Positions 7,540 to 16,297 are shown, counted from the stretch's first letter. The stretch: DNA of 64,000 bases from Nocardiopsis suaedae (GCF_027706745.1 NZ_JAQFWP010000024.1:22579-86578), one strand, 5' to 3'. Program-made: numbers and translations. Notes: generated by a model not told the origin, from the letters alone.

Positions 7540-7734
7540 ATGTACGTCGTCTGGGACGCCGACCGCGGCGCCGTGATCAGCTCCGGCCACCCCACCGCCG
7601 AGGCGGCCGCCGCCCTGGCCCACAGGGTCCTCGCCGACGTCGCCCGCCACGACCCCGACGGTGAACTCCTGCTGTTCCTGGAGGTGCACGACGAGAACGG
7701 CAACCTCGTCGCCGACCCGCCCCCTCTCCCGTAA
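7540..7734 (+). CDS. Small unknown protein
   Basis: The 64-residue product begins MYVVWDADRGAVISSG and is predicted to form a strand, a long Ala-rich helix and a second strand pair (ELLLFLEVHDENGNLV), ending in prolines. No family is recognised. A Shine-Dalgarno is weak (CTGGCGGC). It is the last gene before the IS110 element, and its stop lies about 45 bp from the proposed left end of that element, so it is not interrupted. Confidence 0.5.
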   Translation: MYVVWDADRGAVISSGHPTAEAAAALAHRVLADVARHDPDGELLLFLEVHDENGNLVADPPPLP

Positions 7735-7799
7735 CCTCAGACCCACCCCGCTCGGTCCGACCGACCTCTCTCCCCCCGTTATGTTTTTCGTGGTCCTGC

Positions 7800-8039
7800 A
7801 AGAGGGCCGCCGGCCTCCGGGCCCGGCATGACTGAGTCCCCCTGTCGAAGAAATGACCCGGGGGGTGGTGTCACCGGGCCCGAGAGGTGCCGTCACAGAC
7901 GCTGATGAGAGGCCCGACCACCGCCCGGCCGGGCGCAACGCCCGGCCCTACCAGGGCGGCAGGTCTGCATAACGTGGATGCGCGAGCACGGCACCCGCGC
8001 CGAGGCCGGCACCGCACGGACACCACCCGGGAGGACAGG
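7800..8039 (+). ncRNA. Candidate IS110 bridge RNA in the element's left end
   Basis: Between the left end and the transposase start are two large stem-loops. The first pairs CGGGCCCGG near 7820 with CCGGGCCCG near 7878 around a ~50-nt internal loop. The second has an outer stem (GACC-CCGCCC with GGGCGG-AGGTC) and a perfect inner hairpin, GGCCGGGCG-CAA-CGCCCGGCC, near 7927-7947. IS110-group elements are known to encode a bispecific bridge RNA in this position, whose loops pair with donor and target DNA. That this one does so is an inference from position and structure. The exact RNA ends are unknown. Confidence 0.55.
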
Positions 8040-9242
8040 GTGTACGACATCGACGACGTGGGCGTCTTCCTCGGACTGGACGTGGGCAAGAGCGCCCACC
8101 ACGGCCACGGGCTCACCCCGGCGGGCAAGAAGGTCCTCGACAAGCCCCTGCCCAACGGCGAGGCCAAGCTCCGGGCCGTCTTCGACAAGCTCACCGCCAA
8201 GTTCGGCACCGTCCTGGTCATCGTGGACCAGCCCGCCTCCATCGGAGCCCTCCCGCTGGCCGTGGCCAGGGACGCGGGCTGCAGGGTCGCCTACCTTCCG
8301 GGACTGGCCATGCGCCGCATCGCCGACCTCTACCCGGGCGAGGCCAAGACCGACGCCAGAGACGCGGCCGTGATCGCGGACGCGGCCCGCACCATGCCGC
8401 ACACCCTGCGCTCGCTCCAAGCGGGCGACGAGACCGCCGCCGAGCTGGGCGTGCTCGTCGGGTTCGACCAGGACCTGGCGGCCGAGGCCACCCGCACCTC
8501 CAACCGGATCCGCGGCCTGCTCGCCCAGTTCCACCCCTCCCTCGAGCGGGTCCTGGGCCCCCGGCTGGACCACGCGGCCGTCACCCACCTGCTCCAGTGC
8601 TACGGTTCCCCGGCCGCGCTGCGCAGGGCCGGTCGCCGCAGACTCGTCGAGCTCATCCGGCCCAGGGCCCCGCGCATGGCCCAAAGGCTCATCGACGACG
8701 TCTTCGCCGCGCTGGACGAGCAGACCGTCGTGGTGCCCGGCACGGCCACCCTGGACACCGTGGTCCCCTCGCTGGCCCGCTCGCTGGCGGCCGTCCACGA
8801 CCAGCGCCGGGCCCTGGAAGCGCAGATCGAGGACCTGCTGGAGGCCCACCCTCTTTCCCCGGTCCTGACCTCGATGCCGGGCATCGGGGCCAGGACCGCC
8901 GCCGTCCTGCTGGTGACCGTGGGCGATGGCACCGGCTTTGCCACCGCCGCCCACCTGGCCTCCTACGCCGGCCTGGCCCCGGCCACGAAGGCCTCGGGGA
9001 CCTCGATCCACGGCGAGCACGCCCCCAGGACAGGAAACCGCCAGCTCAAACGCGCGATGTTCCTCTCCGCCTTCGCCGCCCTGCACGATCGGGCCTCCCG
9101 CGCCTACTACGACAAGTGCCGGGCCAGGGGCAAGACCCATACCCAGGCCCTGCTCCGCCTGGCCCGCCATCGTGTCAGTGTCCTGTTCGCGATGCTGCGC
9201 GACGGCACCCTCTACGAGCATCGGGCCCCGCGTCCGGCTTGA
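8040..9242 (+). CDS. IS110-family transposase
   Basis: The GTG at 8040 follows GGGAGGA. The 400-residue protein has the N-terminal RuvC-like DEDD domain: GLDVGKS near residue 12, VIVDQPAS near 60 and KTDARDAAVIAD near 103. A long helical region follows, then the C-terminal Transposase_20 domain with MPGIGARTAAVLL (~280) and ASYAGLAPATKASG (~312), which carries the conserved serine used in recombination. Length and motif order are normal, with no frameshift, so the enzyme looks intact. In this family it acts with a structured RNA from the element, which would come from the upstream noncoding segment. Confidence 0.95.
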   Translation: MYDIDDVGVFLGLDVGKSAHHGHGLTPAGKKVLDKPLPNGEAKLRAVFDKLTAKFGTVLVIVDQPASIGALPLAVARDAGCRVAYLPGLAMRRIADLYPGEAKTDARDAAVIADAARTMPHTLRSLQAGDETAAELGVLVGFDQDLAAEATRTSNRIRGLLAQFHPSLERVLGPRLDHAAVTHLLQCYGSPAALRRAGRRRLVELIRPRAPRMAQRLIDDVFAALDEQTVVVPGTATLDTVVPSLARSLAAVHDQRRALEAQIEDLLEAHPLSPVLTSMPGIGARTAAVLLVTVGDGTGFATAAHLASYAGLAPATKASGTSIHGEHAPRTGNRQLKRAMFLSAFAALHDRASRAYYDKCRARGKTHTQALLRLARHRVSVLFAMLRDGTLYEHRAPRPA

Positions 9243-9277
9243 CGAAAGACATAGAGGCACCCCCCCCGGAGGGCCCC

Positions 9278-9565
9278 ATGTCGTATCCGCCGTATGCGGG
9301 GCGCCGCCCCGACACCTCCGCCGCCGCGATCGTCGCCCTGGTGCTGGGGATCGTCGGCGGCCTGGCCACGCCTGCCTTCGGGCTCTTCACGGTGATCCCG
9401 GCCGCCGCCGCGATCGTCGGAGCCGTCGCACTGCGCCGCATCCACACCCACCGGCAGCGCGGCCGGACGCTGGCCCTGTGGGGATTCTGGCTCGGCGCCG
9501 CGTTCTTCCTCCTCGACTTCGCCCTGCTGATGATCGCCGCGATCGCCACACACCTCGGCCTCTGA
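9278..9565 (+). CDS. Small membrane protein (DUF4190-like)
   Basis: The ATG at 9278 follows GGAGGG. The 95-residue product has a short Pro/Tyr-rich start (SYPPYAGRRPDTS) and then two or three hydrophobic helices (residues ~14-50 and ~66-92) separated by a basic loop (RRIHTHRQRGRT). This pattern, including the IVALVLGIVGGL start of the first helix, is that of small actinobacterial DUF4190-type membrane proteins. It is the last plus-strand gene of the cargo and faces the lysis genes across a bidirectional terminator. It could be a holin-like accessory, but nothing in sequence requires that. Confidence 0.65.
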   Translation: MSYPPYAGRRPDTSAAAIVALVLGIVGGLATPAFGLFTVIPAAAAIVGAVALRRIHTHRQRGRTLALWGFWLGAAFFLLDFALLMIAAIATHLGL

Positions 9566-9582
9566 CCCCGGGCACGACGAAG

Positions 9583-9619
9583 GCGCCCCCGCCCCACCGT
9601 GATGGTGAGACGGGGGCGC
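9583..9619. terminator. Bidirectional terminator between cargo and late genes
   Basis: A long hairpin (GCGCCCCCG with CGGGGGCGC, extended by CCACC/GGTG) lies between the plus-strand membrane gene and the 3' end of the minus-strand late operon. It separates two converging transcripts. Confidence 0.75.
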
Positions 9620-9680
9620 GGTGCGTCCAGGGCGGGGCTTCCCCTCCCCGCCTATCGAACGCGTGTGCGATCGTAGCAGG

Positions 9681-9896
9681 TCAGGGGAACAAGCCCTCGC
9701 CGCCCGGGTCCTCGCCCGGCGGCACCGGCCGCGGCGTGTGCGGCGCCAGGTACGCGGCCGCAGCGGCGACCAGCGTGACGGCCGCAGCCGCGACGGTCTC
9801 GGGAACCTCAACCCCGAACTGGGCGGCGAGGAACACCACCACGGTCACGGCCGCGGCGCTGACCGCCGACGCGGCCACCTTCTTCTCGACGCGCAT
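9681..9896 (-). CDS. Holin-like membrane protein
   Basis: The ATG at 9896 is preceded by GAAGGAGG. The 71-residue protein has a basic N-terminus (MRVEKK), a first membrane helix (~8-28, AASAVSAAAVTVVVFLAA), a short polar turn (GVEVPET), a second helix (~36-52) and a Pro-rich C-terminal tail. Two helices, small size and position directly after the endolysin fit a phage holin that opens the membrane to the lysin. It is the last gene of the late operon. Confidence 0.75.
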   Translation of the reverse strand: MRVEKKVAASAVSAAAVTVVVFLAAQFGVEVPETVAAAAVTLVAAAAAYLAPHTPRPVPPGEDPGGEGLFP

Positions 9897-9931
9897 GCTG
9901 CGCCCCTCCTTCTCGTATCTGCGGTGGACCA

Positions 9932-10654
9932 TCAGTGCCCCTGCGCCTGCGCGAACGCCGCCATGATCTGGGCGGCGGCCCAGCCGGTGATCCGGTCGCC
10001 GAAGTCCTGTTCTGACCCCTGCGACTTCCGCGCGGCCAGCACGGCGGCCGCCGTCTCGTCGCCGAAGTGGCCGTCCGCCCCGAACTCGGGCAGGTCGAAC
10101 CCGGCCTTCATGAGGATGACCTGCAGGTACTTGACGCGCTCTCCGGTGTCGCCCTTGGCCAGTCCGACCATGTCGTCTCCTTCGCTGATGTCGTCGGCGG
10201 GCATCCCGGCACGCACCCACGCGGCCAGGTCATCGCCAGGGCACGAGGTCTGGTTCAGGTCCCGGTGGCCCGTCTTGTCGAGGGTGCGCCCGGCGCGGCG
10301 GTTGGCCTCGTCGTACAGCGCGCGGATGGTCGCCTTGGCCGCCGGCGTGGCGTCGCCGTCGCGGCCGATGAAGCAGATGCCGATGTGGGAGGTGTTGTAG
10401 GGGGACGCGTGGGCGCCGACGACCAGCCAGCCGCGGCCCTCATAGGCCGTGCCGGAGCGGTCGACCAGGAAGTTGTAGCCGATGTCGGCCCACCCGTTTC
10501 CGTCCATGTGGAAGTCCTGGATGGAGCGGACGGACTGGCCCGGCGGCCCTGCCGAGTAGTGGACGGTGACCCCGCGCCGCTGCGACCACGAGGTGGTCGA
10601 CCGGGAGCGGGGCGCCCGCGCGCCCCATCCGGAGCGCGGGACGATCGAGACCAT
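9932..10654 (-). CDS. Endolysin, N-acetylmuramoyl-L-alanine amidase with peptidoglycan-binding domain
   Basis: The 240-residue protein has an Amidase_2/PGRP domain at residues ~3-145. Zinc ligands are visible as H32 (VHYSAG), H130 (TGHRD) and C138 (TSCPGDD), with the conserved Y60. The C-terminal part (~160-235) resembles a peptidoglycan-binding repeat, with EFGADGHFGDETAAAV. It would cut the bond between muramic acid and the stem peptide at lysis. There is no signal peptide, as expected when a holin releases it. It lies between a terminator and the holin gene. Confidence 0.92.
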   Translation of the reverse strand: MVSIVPRSGWGARAPRSRSTTSWSQRRGVTVHYSAGPPGQSVRSIQDFHMDGNGWADIGYNFLVDRSGTAYEGRGWLVVGAHASPYNTSHIGICFIGRDGDATPAAKATIRALYDEANRRAGRTLDKTGHRDLNQTSCPGDDLAAWVRAGMPADDISEGDDMVGLAKGDTGERVKYLQVILMKAGFDLPEFGADGHFGDETAAAVLAARKSQGSEQDFGDRITGWAAAQIMAAFAQAQGH

Positions 10655-10676
10655 GCATGCCTCCTGAAATGGGAAA

Positions 10677-10698
10677 GCCCCGGCCGGGCGGCCGGGGC
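10677..10698 (-). terminator. Hairpin between tail and lysis genes
   Basis: Ten-bp arms (GCCCCGGCCG and its complement) with a 2-nt loop are followed on the minus strand by TTTCCC. This would end or attenuate the tail transcript before the endolysin gene. Confidence 0.7.
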
Positions 10699-10714
10699 GG
10701 TGTCTTGTAGGCGA

Positions 10715-10978
10715 TCAGCCGAGGTACTGGAGGACCGCGGCGACGAGCGCGGCCAGGCCGCCGACGAGAGCGCCGAGGGACGCGAGCGGCCACCGGGCAC
10801 GCCACTGCTCCAGGCTGCGGATGCGCTGCTCGTGCTCGTCGCCGGTCTCGCGCAGCTCGGCAATGTCAGCGCGGACCTGCCGCATCTCCCCGGCGGTGGT
10901 GCGCATCTCGCCGCGCATCTCTTGCACGGCGCCATAGACGTCCCGCGCGGTGACCACGCCGTTGAACGGGTCACCCAT
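10715..10978 (-). CDS. Small coiled-coil protein with C-terminal membrane helix
   Basis: The ATG at 10978 overlaps the upstream stop codon (TGATG), so translation is coupled. The 87-residue product has a coiled-coil from ~18 to ~62 (heptads in MRGEMRTTAGEMRQVRADIAE and on). One membrane helix follows at ~68-86 (LASLGALVGGLAALVAAVL). Such single-helix coiled-coil proteins are frequent between tail fibre and lysin genes of actinophages and may assist lysis. The sequence does not prove a role. Confidence 0.65.
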   Translation of the reverse strand: MGDPFNGVVTARDVYGAVQEMRGEMRTTAGEMRQVRADIAELRETGDEHEQRIRSLEQWRARWPLASLGALVGGLAALVAAVLQYLG

Positions 10979-11484
10979 CACGCCACCCTCTTCGCCAGCA
11001 GGTACGACCCGGCGGCCAGGGTGGTCGGCGAGGAGCTGGAGGTGATCTGCGCCCACCGCAGCGTCACCGTGCCGGGGCCCTCCACCGTGATCTCCTCACG
11101 GGCGTAGGACCGGAGGGAGGAGGTGGCGGTGTTGCCGTAGGTGATGTCGGTGGTGTCCCCGTGCACCGCTGACCGCATGAGCTGGGCGTTGCGGTCGGTC
11201 GCCCCTGACTCCGGGCCCTGGACGCGGCGGATCGCGTGCACCGTCGCACCGCCGGATAGGTTCCAGTCCACGCGCAGCCCGCCGGAGCCGGACTCGCCGG
11301 CGTAGTCCAGGCTGGCCTCGATGCGCCAGACGCCGTCGGCGACATTGAGGGTCAGGTTGGGGTCGTCGGCCGGGGTGGACGTCGACGTGCGCTCCTCGTC
11401 GGAGCCCTTCAGCACGAACACCGGGTTGTGTTCGTTGAGCCGGTCGGCGGTCACCCGCATCCCGGCCAACCATGGGAACGGCAT
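10978..11484 (-). CDS. Minor tail / tail-tip protein
   Basis: The 168-residue protein starts MPFPWLAGMRVTADRLN, a beginning often seen in actinophage tail-tip proteins encoded downstream of the large tail protein. The rest is beta-rich and polar, with no membrane segment, and resembles a jelly-roll-like decoration domain (VWRIEASLDYAGES, TVTLRWAQITS). It lies 14 bp after the giant tail gene and overlaps the next start. Its role as a host-contact or structural tip protein is inferred from position. Confidence 0.65.
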   Translation of the reverse strand: MPFPWLAGMRVTADRLNEHNPVFVLKGSDEERTSTSTPADDPNLTLNVADGVWRIEASLDYAGESGSGGLRVDWNLSGGATVHAIRRVQGPESGATDRNAQLMRSAVHGDTTDITYGNTATSSLRSYAREEITVEGPGTVTLRWAQITSSSSPTTLAAGSYLLAKRVA

Positions 11485-11498
11485 CGCCCGCCCCCTTT

Positions 11499-14400
11499 CT
11501 AGAGTGCGATGGTCATGGGGTGGGCGATCCGCACATCCGCCCCCGCCGGATGCGGTTTCACGATCCCGTTGGTGGAGCGCTCAACGACGAACGACTGCGG
11601 GGCGGCATTGCCGTCCCCGATGATCTGGGTGACGCGCATGACCTCCCCGCCCACCACGACGTCGAAGGGGAAATCGTCCGGGAAGTCGTCCGAGGTGATC
11701 CACGGCGGGACCGCGGTGGTGTCCACGGCCAGCGTCGTCTCGGCCGAGTCGACGGCGAACCGCAGCTCGGCCCCGGCGGTGTCGGCCCGGTCCGCCGCGT
11801 CGGGTACGGACACGGCGTCGGCGAAGGTGAACGTGATGTCGTCGATCCACGCCCGGTCCTCACCGGAGGACGCCGAGGCGTCCTTGGCGTAGCGGAACAC
11901 CACCTCGGCCGCCCCCTCGACGTCGAGGGTGAGCGGCGCCCACTCCCGATACCCGGAGAAGGCGAACACCTCGCTGGTGTCGACGAGCACGCGCAGCTCG
12001 TCGAAGTTCTCCTCGCTGGAGACTCGGTACCAGAACCGCAGCGTCCGGGCGCCGGCAGGAACCGCCACGACCGCGTCCGAGGTCTGGCCGTGGGAGATCG
12101 GCCCCGAGACCAGCGACCAGAACCCGCCGTGCGCCTGGGCCGTGGTGCGCTCCCACGGGGCGTCACCACCAGCGGTAACGGGGATCGTGTAATCGGAGTC
12201 CTCGAACCCCTCACTGATCGTGCGGAGCTCGGGCACCGCCCCCACCGTCCACGGGGACGCCGGTGTACAGGTCAGCTCCACCTCCCACCGGTGCGTGCCG
12301 ATGGTCTCGGTGTAGCCCTGCACGATCAGGTCCGCCCCGCCCGGCGGCATCCACGCGGGCAGGTTCACAATGCGCACCCGGTCGCCGGCGTCGATCGCCA
12401 GCACCTCCTCCAGGCGCTCGCGCATCCGCGGGTTGGCCAGGTTCAGCCGGACCGTGGGGTAGCGCACCTCGTCCACGGTGCCCAGGTGCAGCCGCCACCC
12501 GGCCTGCCCGGGTAGCTGGGTGTCCTCGGCGACGTCGAGGGTCACCGACTCCTCGTAGCGGCCGACCCCGTCCGGCGGGTCGGCGACCGACAGCGGACCG
12601 GTCTCCTGCACCGCCCGGAACTCGGATCCGCCGTCGCGTTTGGCGGTGATGTCGTTCGCCAGCGCCTGGTCGTCCTCGACGGGCTCGAACGGCGCACCGA
12701 TCACGCCCTCGGTGTAGTCGAGGATCAGCGTGGGCTCCTGGTTGTACAGCGACTCCCGGGCCCGGAACCGCAAACCGGCCCGGTCACGCTGCTCGTCGAG
12801 GATGCCCATGTCCGCCTCGGAGGCCGACTCCGCCGCGTCGAGGAACCCCCGGCCGGCAGACAGCGCCCCGACCGGGGTGGCGCCGGCGCCGACGGCCAGC
12901 AGCGGCACACCCTCGACGGCGGCCAGACGCGCGATCCGCGACCGGGCCGTCTCGCCCCGGAACCCCCCGAACGCGTCGTAGTACGCGACCGGGCCGCGAA
13001 CCCCCCATAGGGACAGGTGGCCGATCGCCATGCCCTCCAAGTTGTCGTTGAAGGCGGCGGTGGTGGTGGAGATCCGCGTGACCCGCCCCACCTGGCCGGC
13101 GAACGCTCCGCCGTTTCCCCAGTTGTTGTCGTCCTGGTCGAGCCAATCCACCCGCCACCGCACGTCGGCGCCGTCCTGCCACGCCTCCATGCGGAACCGG
13201 CGCCACTGGCCGCTGAACGCCACCCCCGCCCCGTCCAGGATGGTGTTCTGCAGGGCCAGCACGCCGCCGTCGGCGTCGAGCGCCACCACACGCAGCCGCC
13301 GCACCCCGTCGGTGCTGCTGGTGTAGAGCATGACCACCCACCGCGCAGCGGTCCCGCTGGTGGCCCAGTCCAGCATCACCGCGGCATCGTCGGGGTAGTC
13401 GCTGTCGGGGAGCAGGTAGAGCATGTTCAGCGACCACACCCCGGTGTCGGAATGGGGCAGCGTCTGCGACGTGAACCGCGCACCGGGCCCCAGCGTGGGC
13501 AGCGGCAGCGACGAAGGCAGCGACTCCTCCTCGCCGAACGCCATGTCACGCACGGTCAGCGGCGCCACCCCTCCCACCGCCGAGGCCGCGCGGGTCGCCG
13601 TTGCCCCGTCCTCCAGGGGCCAGTACGCCAGCGGGTACGCGCCGACGATGGTCCGCCGCAGCGGGGAGTGTCCCGGCGGGGACCCCTGGCCGAGGCGGCG
13701 CAGGAGGCCCGACCCCTCGATGGGCACCCACACGTCGGCCCCGGCCAGGTCCCACCGGGCCGGCCACGCTGACACCTCGCCTGAGAACCTCACCACCGGC
13801 TGCGGCACCGCCGCCTCGCGCGCGGTTACCTCGCCGAAGCGCACCATCACCGGGAGCGGGGTGTCCACGGCCGAAGACGACACGTTGCCTGACAGCGACA
13901 CGTACCCGCCGGAGGTGACCACGTCGTCGTGCGCCTGGGCGTGCCACACCATCGGCTCGTCCGCGCCATCGGCCCATACCCGCATACGGATCTCTGGGCC
14001 CACCGCCCGCACCCGCACACGCAGCAGCTCACCGGGGGCATAGGTCAGGCCGGTGACGGTCTGCAGCCCGGTCAGCGGCTCGTTGCCGTCGGGGTGGGCG
14101 CGGCTGATGCTAGCCGTAACGCGCAGCCCGGCGCCGGTGGCCACCCGGTAGCCGAGGCTGCACAGGTAGGCGCCCTCGACGCCGTCGCGCACCGCTACCG
14201 CGGCGAACACGGCCCCGCCCGCGAACCCCTGCGGGGCCTGGGACACCGAGGCGGTGAACACCAGGTCGACATCGGCGGGGATGGACGGGTCGAAGATCCG
14301 CATCAAACGCCGGTCCTCGATCGCGCTCAGGGTCAGGTGCGCTCCGGCCGCGTCCACCGAGTAGTCCGAGGCGGCGGTGCCGAGGCGCTCCCACTCCTGG

Positions 14401-15935
14401 CCGGTGTCGGCGGTGCCCCACCCGTCGGTCACGGTCCGGTCGAAGGCATCGGCCACGATCGGGACGTTCGGTGGGAGCTGGTCGCCGACGCGCACCCGGA
14501 TCGGGGTGTTGCGGCCGATCCGCCCGTAGTACGGCGACACGGGATTGCGCGGGGAGTAGCGGCCGTGGCGGTTGTTGAGCAGCAACGACAACTTCCCCGG
14601 GTCCGCGCTCGACGCCTCGTCGGCCCGCCCCCGGGTGATGGACACATCAGAGCTCGTGCGCACGTCCCCGGTGATGTCCTCCCAGGCCTCGCCGGTGTGG
14701 AGCTCCACCATCAGGGTGGGCGGCCACTCGATCGGCACGGTGAAGTCCTCGACCCCGGCCACACCGACCGTCCGCACCGGGGCGGCCTCGGCGGCGACCA
14801 TGCCGTTCTTGGTGTCCAGGGCGGCCCCGGCTGCGGACACGCTGCCCGCGGCGGCCACGGTCACCGACTTCGACGCCGTCGCGGTTCCGCCGGCGGGCGC
14901 GGACCCCATGGCGGTAGCCACCGGCCCCTCGGCCGCAGAAGTGGAGGCCTGCCCGGACACAGAGGCGGCGCCGGCGGCGGCCAGCGTGACGTCCACCTGG
15001 GCGGGCCCGATCACGGTGGCTGTGTCGTCGACGGCCAGGTGCGAGAGCCACAGCGGCGGCGGGGTCGGGTCGGCCTGCTCCAGCTGCACCATCAGGTCCA
15101 GGGCGGCGCCGGTCTCGGGGCCGACCTCGCCGTCGACCGGCAACAGCCCGAAGGCGTTCTGGAAGTCGGTGACCGCGTCGGTGGTCTCCTGCCCGTAGTC
15201 CCCGTCCGCGCCGAAGTTCGGCAGGATGTTCGGATCCCACACCAGGAGTTGGTTCTGCCGGTCCTCGACCGGGGTGCCCGACAGGTTCGCGTCGTTGTCC
15301 CCGGGCTGGAGGAGGACGCCGTCGCGAAACCGGTACCCGGTCAGCGCCAGCACGGAGCCGGTGATGGTGAGCCCGGTGAACTGGTAGGTGATCGCCGCCG
15401 TGGTCTGCCCGACCTCGTAGACGCGGGCCTCCAGGTCCGTACCGTCGTAGGACAGCTCGACCCGCAGCACCTGGGCGATCTGCGGAGCCGTCCCCGTGAA
15501 CGAAGCAGGGCCGATCGTCGAGGAGGCCAGTCCCCACGGCTTGACCCTGAGCTGGATGTTGCCGGAGGAGCTCTCCCGCACGAGCAGCCCGTGGGAGTCG
15601 CCTAGCCGCAGCAGCCACCGCACCTCGTCGGTGCCGTGGCCAGCGACCTGGAGCCCCGGGACGCGGGTGTACACCCGGATGGTCCACGGCGCGGACGGCA
15701 GGGCGGCGAGCAGCCGCGGCGTGGCGATGCCCTCCCCGCTGGTGCCGCCCTGCCGGTGGTGCCCGGTGGCGGCCTCGACCGTGGTGCGGCCCACCACCTG
15801 GACCGTGTCGTCGTAGACCGCGCGGGTGCCCGCGTCCGCCACGGTGACCGTGCCCGCCCCCGCCGAGGAGGCGAGGGAGGTGTCGGTGACCGGGTTCCCG
15901 GTGGGCCCGTCGAGGCGGTTGTCGACCGTCAGCAC
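11499..15935 (-). CDS. Giant tail protein (distal tail/receptor-binding)
   Basis: The 1478-residue protein is the largest in the prophage. Residues ~1-230 look like a LamG-type sandwich, ~236-287 form a peptidoglycan-binding repeat (NFGADGDYGQETTDAV), and ~295-390 are Ala/Thr/Val-rich repeats. From ~400 on it has the tail-protein core seen in many actinophages (SITRGRADEASSADPGKLSL, then NRHGRYSPRNP). A second LamG-like part follows (YWPLEDGATATRAA), and a late domain has RIVNLPAWMPPGGADLIVQG. It probably combines the distal tail, baseplate and host-binding functions, since no separate genes for these are seen after the tape measure. Confidence 0.8.
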   Translation of the reverse strand: MLTVDNRLDGPTGNPVTDTSLASSAGAGTVTVADAGTRAVYDDTVQVVGRTTVEAATGHHRQGGTSGEGIATPRLLAALPSAPWTIRVYTRVPGLQVAGHGTDEVRWLLRLGDSHGLLVRESSSGNIQLRVKPWGLASSTIGPASFTGTAPQIAQVLRVELSYDGTDLEARVYEVGQTTAAITYQFTGLTITGSVLALTGYRFRDGVLLQPGDNDANLSGTPVEDRQNQLLVWDPNILPNFGADGDYGQETTDAVTDFQNAFGLLPVDGEVGPETGAALDLMVQLEQADPTPPPLWLSHLAVDDTATVIGPAQVDVTLAAAGAASVSGQASTSAAEGPVATAMGSAPAGGTATASKSVTVAAAGSVSAAGAALDTKNGMVAAEAAPVRTVGVAGVEDFTVPIEWPPTLMVELHTGEAWEDITGDVRTSSDVSITRGRADEASSADPGKLSLLLNNRHGRYSPRNPVSPYYGRIGRNTPIRVRVGDQLPPNVPIVADAFDRTVTDGWGTADTGQEWERLGTAASDYSVDAAGAHLTLSAIEDRRLMRIFDPSIPADVDLVFTASVSQAPQGFAGGAVFAAVAVRDGVEGAYLCSLGYRVATGAGLRVTASISRAHPDGNEPLTGLQTVTGLTYAPGELLRVRVRAVGPEIRMRVWADGADEPMVWHAQAHDDVVTSGGYVSLSGNVSSSAVDTPLPVMVRFGEVTAREAAVPQPVVRFSGEVSAWPARWDLAGADVWVPIEGSGLLRRLGQGSPPGHSPLRRTIVGAYPLAYWPLEDGATATRAASAVGGVAPLTVRDMAFGEEESLPSSLPLPTLGPGARFTSQTLPHSDTGVWSLNMLYLLPDSDYPDDAAVMLDWATSGTAARWVVMLYTSSTDGVRRLRVVALDADGGVLALQNTILDGAGVAFSGQWRRFRMEAWQDGADVRWRVDWLDQDDNNWGNGGAFAGQVGRVTRISTTTAAFNDNLEGMAIGHLSLWGVRGPVAYYDAFGGFRGETARSRIARLAAVEGVPLLAVGAGATPVGALSAGRGFLDAAESASEADMGILDEQRDRAGLRFRARESLYNQEPTLILDYTEGVIGAPFEPVEDDQALANDITAKRDGGSEFRAVQETGPLSVADPPDGVGRYEESVTLDVAEDTQLPGQAGWRLHLGTVDEVRYPTVRLNLANPRMRERLEEVLAIDAGDRVRIVNLPAWMPPGGADLIVQGYTETIGTHRWEVELTCTPASPWTVGAVPELRTISEGFEDSDYTIPVTAGGDAPWERTTAQAHGGFWSLVSGPISHGQTSDAVVAVPAGARTLRFWYRVSSEENFDELRVLVDTSEVFAFSGYREWAPLTLDVEGAAEVVFRYAKDASASSGEDRAWIDDITFTFADAVSVPDAADRADTAGAELRFAVDSAETTLAVDTTAVPPWITSDDFPDDFPFDVVVGGEVMRVTQIIGDGNAAPQSFVVERSTNGIVKPHPAGADVRIAHPMTIAL

Positions 15936-15952
15936 GCGCCCCTCCTTCTATG

Positions 15953-16297
15953 TCAGTTGGTGAGGGAGATGGTGGTCGGCGACACCGTCAGCTGCCCGGC
16001 CCCGGAGAACGACTCCGGCGAGGCGAACTCGATGGACCCGCGCCAGACCCCGCCGGCGGCCCACAGGCCCAGGTGCGAAACGGTGGTGGAGGCAGGCACG
16101 TCGAACACGATCGGCGCGGCCGCCGCCACGGACGCCCCCGACGCGGGCTCCCAGGTGACCGCCTGCCGCGTGTAGGACCCGCCGGCGACCTCGGATGCCC
16201 CGGTGCCGCCGGGGTCGGCGGTGTGCAGACTCGCCTCGACGACGTCGCCTCCGGCGGCGTCGAGCATGACGTTGAACAGGCCGTTCTCGAAGGCCAT
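15953..16297 (-). CDS. Small tail protein
   Basis: The 114-residue protein begins MAFENGLFNVMLDAAGGD and is beta-rich, ending in QLTVSPTTISLTN. Its ATG directly follows the TAG of the tape-measure gene. It resembles small proteins that many actinophages encode between the tape measure and the large tail protein, containing an ASLHTADPGGTGASEV segment typical of that group. It is probably a structural tail-tip component. Confidence 0.7.
   Translation of the reverse strand: MAFENGLFNVMLDAAGGDVVEASLHTADPGGTGASEVAGGSYTRQAVTWEPASGASVAAAAPIVFDVPASTTVSHLGLWAAGGVWRGSIEFASPESFSGAGQLTVSPTTISLTN

Larger units (their letters stand above)
7780..9253 (+). mobile_element. IS110-family insertion sequence
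   Basis: The element holds one transposase gene preceded by about 260 bp of structured noncoding DNA, the organisation of the IS110 group. The limits are approximate. I placed them at a 12-bp near-perfect inverted match: TATGTTTTTCGT at 7780-7791 against ACGAAAGACATA at 9242-9253. IS110 elements normally lack true terminal repeats and target duplications, so this match may be subterminal or chance. Both flanks carry C runs, and the next gene's ribosome site and ATG lie a few bases beyond, so insertion was probably between genes. Confidence 0.75.

Noticed and set aside
6250..7938. Long minus-strand open frame opposite the HemC-like gene
   Set aside because: The plus strand encodes a conserved enzyme with its active-site motifs; the antisense frame has none.
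7893..9260. Minus-strand frame opposite the IS110 transposase
   Set aside because: Antisense of an intact transposase with no independent support.
13929..15605. Long plus-strand open frame opposite the giant tail gene
   Set aside because: It is an antisense frame of high-GC DNA with no ribosome site or family motif; the minus-strand tail protein explains the coding pattern.
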